Translations under genes and position numbers: made by a program
Notes under the pieces: generated by a model
Seen by the model: the letters and a program-made list of their open reading frames with translations, nothing else
The model's database searches: none
What the model was told of the DNA's origin: nothing
In this document: positions 15,900 through 16,437 of the stretch, piece after piece
Layout: each line of letters opens with the position of its first letter
Position numbering within the stretch: the first letter of the stretch is position 1
DNA from: Phytomonas francai
Taxonomy: Eukaryota; Euglenozoa; Kinetoplastea; Trypanosomatida; Trypanosomatidae
Assembly: GCA_001766655.1 (NCBI GenBank)
Contig: MJCC01000004.1
Location: forward strand, 579,529-595,965
Reading direction: 5' to 3'
Length of the DNA: 16,437 nt

Positions 15900-16436
15900 T
15901 CACCCCGGGTTAAGCGGCGGCGGCGGCGGCATGCCGCCGTATCCCCCGCCGTGGGGGTGGGGGTGGTAGGGCGGGGCCATATATGCGGGCGCGCTCGCGG
16001 CCGTCGGCGGGGCCGCGCGGAGCTCGCCCATGCCGTGCGCGTACGTGCACTCGCCGCCCTTCGCGCACCGCCCCTCGGCGAAGCGCTGGCAGAGCCGGGT
16101 CTTGTAGTTCAGCATCGCGTGCGGGGTCGGGAAAGGGGGGCGGAAGGCTTCCCCGCCGCCCCGCTCCCGCTCCCGCTCGCGCGGGCCGTCGGCGTCGGGG
16201 CCGGCGTCGGGCGGGGCCGGGGCCGAGGCCGGGGCCGGCGGGGGGTCCGCCGCGCGCGCGAGGAGGGCCTCCGGGCCGCCGGCCTGCCGTGCGCCGTACG
16301 CGCGCCAGCTGGCCTCGTCGAAGCCGTAGTTGAAGTAGTCCGCGAGGCGGGCGCCGGGCTCGCGCCAGGGCCGGCGCGCCATCTGCGCGGGGTCGTAGCC
16401 GAAGGTCGCGGGGCCGAGGGCGCCGCCGCCCCCCCC
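15900..16436 (-). CDS. Fip1-like mRNA 3'-end processing factor with CCCH zinc finger (3' part)
   Basis: Open in frame from the right edge to TGA at 15900, 178 codons visible. A Met at 16382 is internal: the frame continues upstream with a Gly run and [12 protein letters not shown], and the conserved motif straddles that Met, so the true start lies outside. The Fip1 motif is clear: [20 protein letters not shown], then ASWRAY, close to the family's PWRKPGADxSDYFNYGF.E.TW..Y. Fip1 is a scaffold of the cleavage and polyadenylation factor, tying poly(A) polymerase to CPSF30/Yth1. After a Pro/Ala linker and a short Arg-Glu repeat ([10 protein letters not shown]) comes [20 protein letters not shown], a CX7CX5CX3H finger closing in YAHG and preceded by the YKT lead-in typical of RNA-binding CCCH fingers. 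The tail is Gly/Pro/His-rich. A CCCH finger in the same chain as the Fip1 motif is unusual relative to yeast and human Fip1. The Fip1 assignment is firm; the finger's target is unknown. Confidence 0.88.
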   Translation of the reverse strand, partial: GGGGGALGPATFGYDPAQMARRPWREPGARLADYFNYGFDEASWRAYGARQAGGPEALLARAADPPPAPASAPAPPDAGPDADGPRERERERGGGEAFRPPFPTPHAMLNYKTRLCQRFAEGRCAKGGECTYAHGMGELRAAPPTAASAPAYMAPPYHPHPHGGGYGGMPPPPPLNPG

Positions 16437-16437
16437 C

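Noticed and set aside
16382..16382. ATG at 16382 as the start of the Fip1-like gene
   Set aside because: The frame is open upstream and the residues before this Met fit the region preceding the Fip1 motif, so the start is outside the window.
1..16437. tRNA, rRNA, CRISPR array, transposon or virus-derived gene
   Set aside because: I looked on both strands for tRNA boxes, spaced direct repeats, reverse transcriptase or transposase motifs and terminal repeats, and saw none. A by-eye scan can miss small RNAs.

Overview
The window looks like a gene-sparse stretch of a nuclear genome from a unicellular eukaryote. All seven genes I can support lie on the minus strand, and every one is an uninterrupted reading frame of up to 1438 codons with no visible intron. 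Just upstream of six start codons (minus sense; the start of the seventh lies outside the window) there is an AG dinucleotide, and in most cases it follows a clear pyrimidine tract. That combination of one-directional order, intronless genes and an acceptor-like site before each ATG fits polycistronic transcription with spliced-leader trans-splicing, as in kinetoplastids and relatives. This is inference: no spliced-leader gene is visible, and an intron-poor protist with 5'-UTR introns could look similar. TAA, TAG and TGA all end genes, so the code appears standard. Genes are GC-rich, some extremely so; the spaces between them are AT-rich and full of short simple repeats.

In transcription order (high to low coordinates): (1) 16436-15900, the 3' part of a Fip1-like mRNA 3'-end processing factor with a C-terminal CCCH zinc finger, cut by the window edge. 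(2) 15511-13124, LSG1, the circularly permuted GTPase of late 60S ribosome maturation. (3) 12552-8236, a 1438-residue unrecognised protein with a basic, possibly mitochondrial, N-terminus, a helical middle and a C-terminal array of about ten zinc-binding Cys clusters, some RanBP2-like. (4) 7023-6013, a dual-specificity phosphatase with Tyr in place of the usual His before the catalytic Cys. (5) 3263-1566, NAR1/IOP1, the iron-only-hydrogenase-like factor of cytosolic Fe-S protein assembly. (6) 1172-882, a 96-residue single-span membrane protein. (7) 476-1, the 5' part of an acidic unrecognised protein that runs off the left edge.

The largest gene-free stretches are 3264-6012 and about 7146-8235. 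Both are AT-rich with microsatellites. The end of the phosphatase gene doubles as a pyrimidine tract ending in AG with no convincing gene downstream, only a 63-codon frame. No tRNA, rRNA, transposon or CRISPR was recognised. The genes do not form one pathway. Instead they mix housekeeping roles (mRNA 3'-end formation, ribosome maturation, Fe-S assembly, signalling, perhaps mitochondrial RNA or ribosome work), which is normal for a polycistronic cluster. The features most worth a second look are the multi-zinc protein, the Fip1-CCCH combination and the substituted catalytic motifs in the phosphatase and in LSG1.
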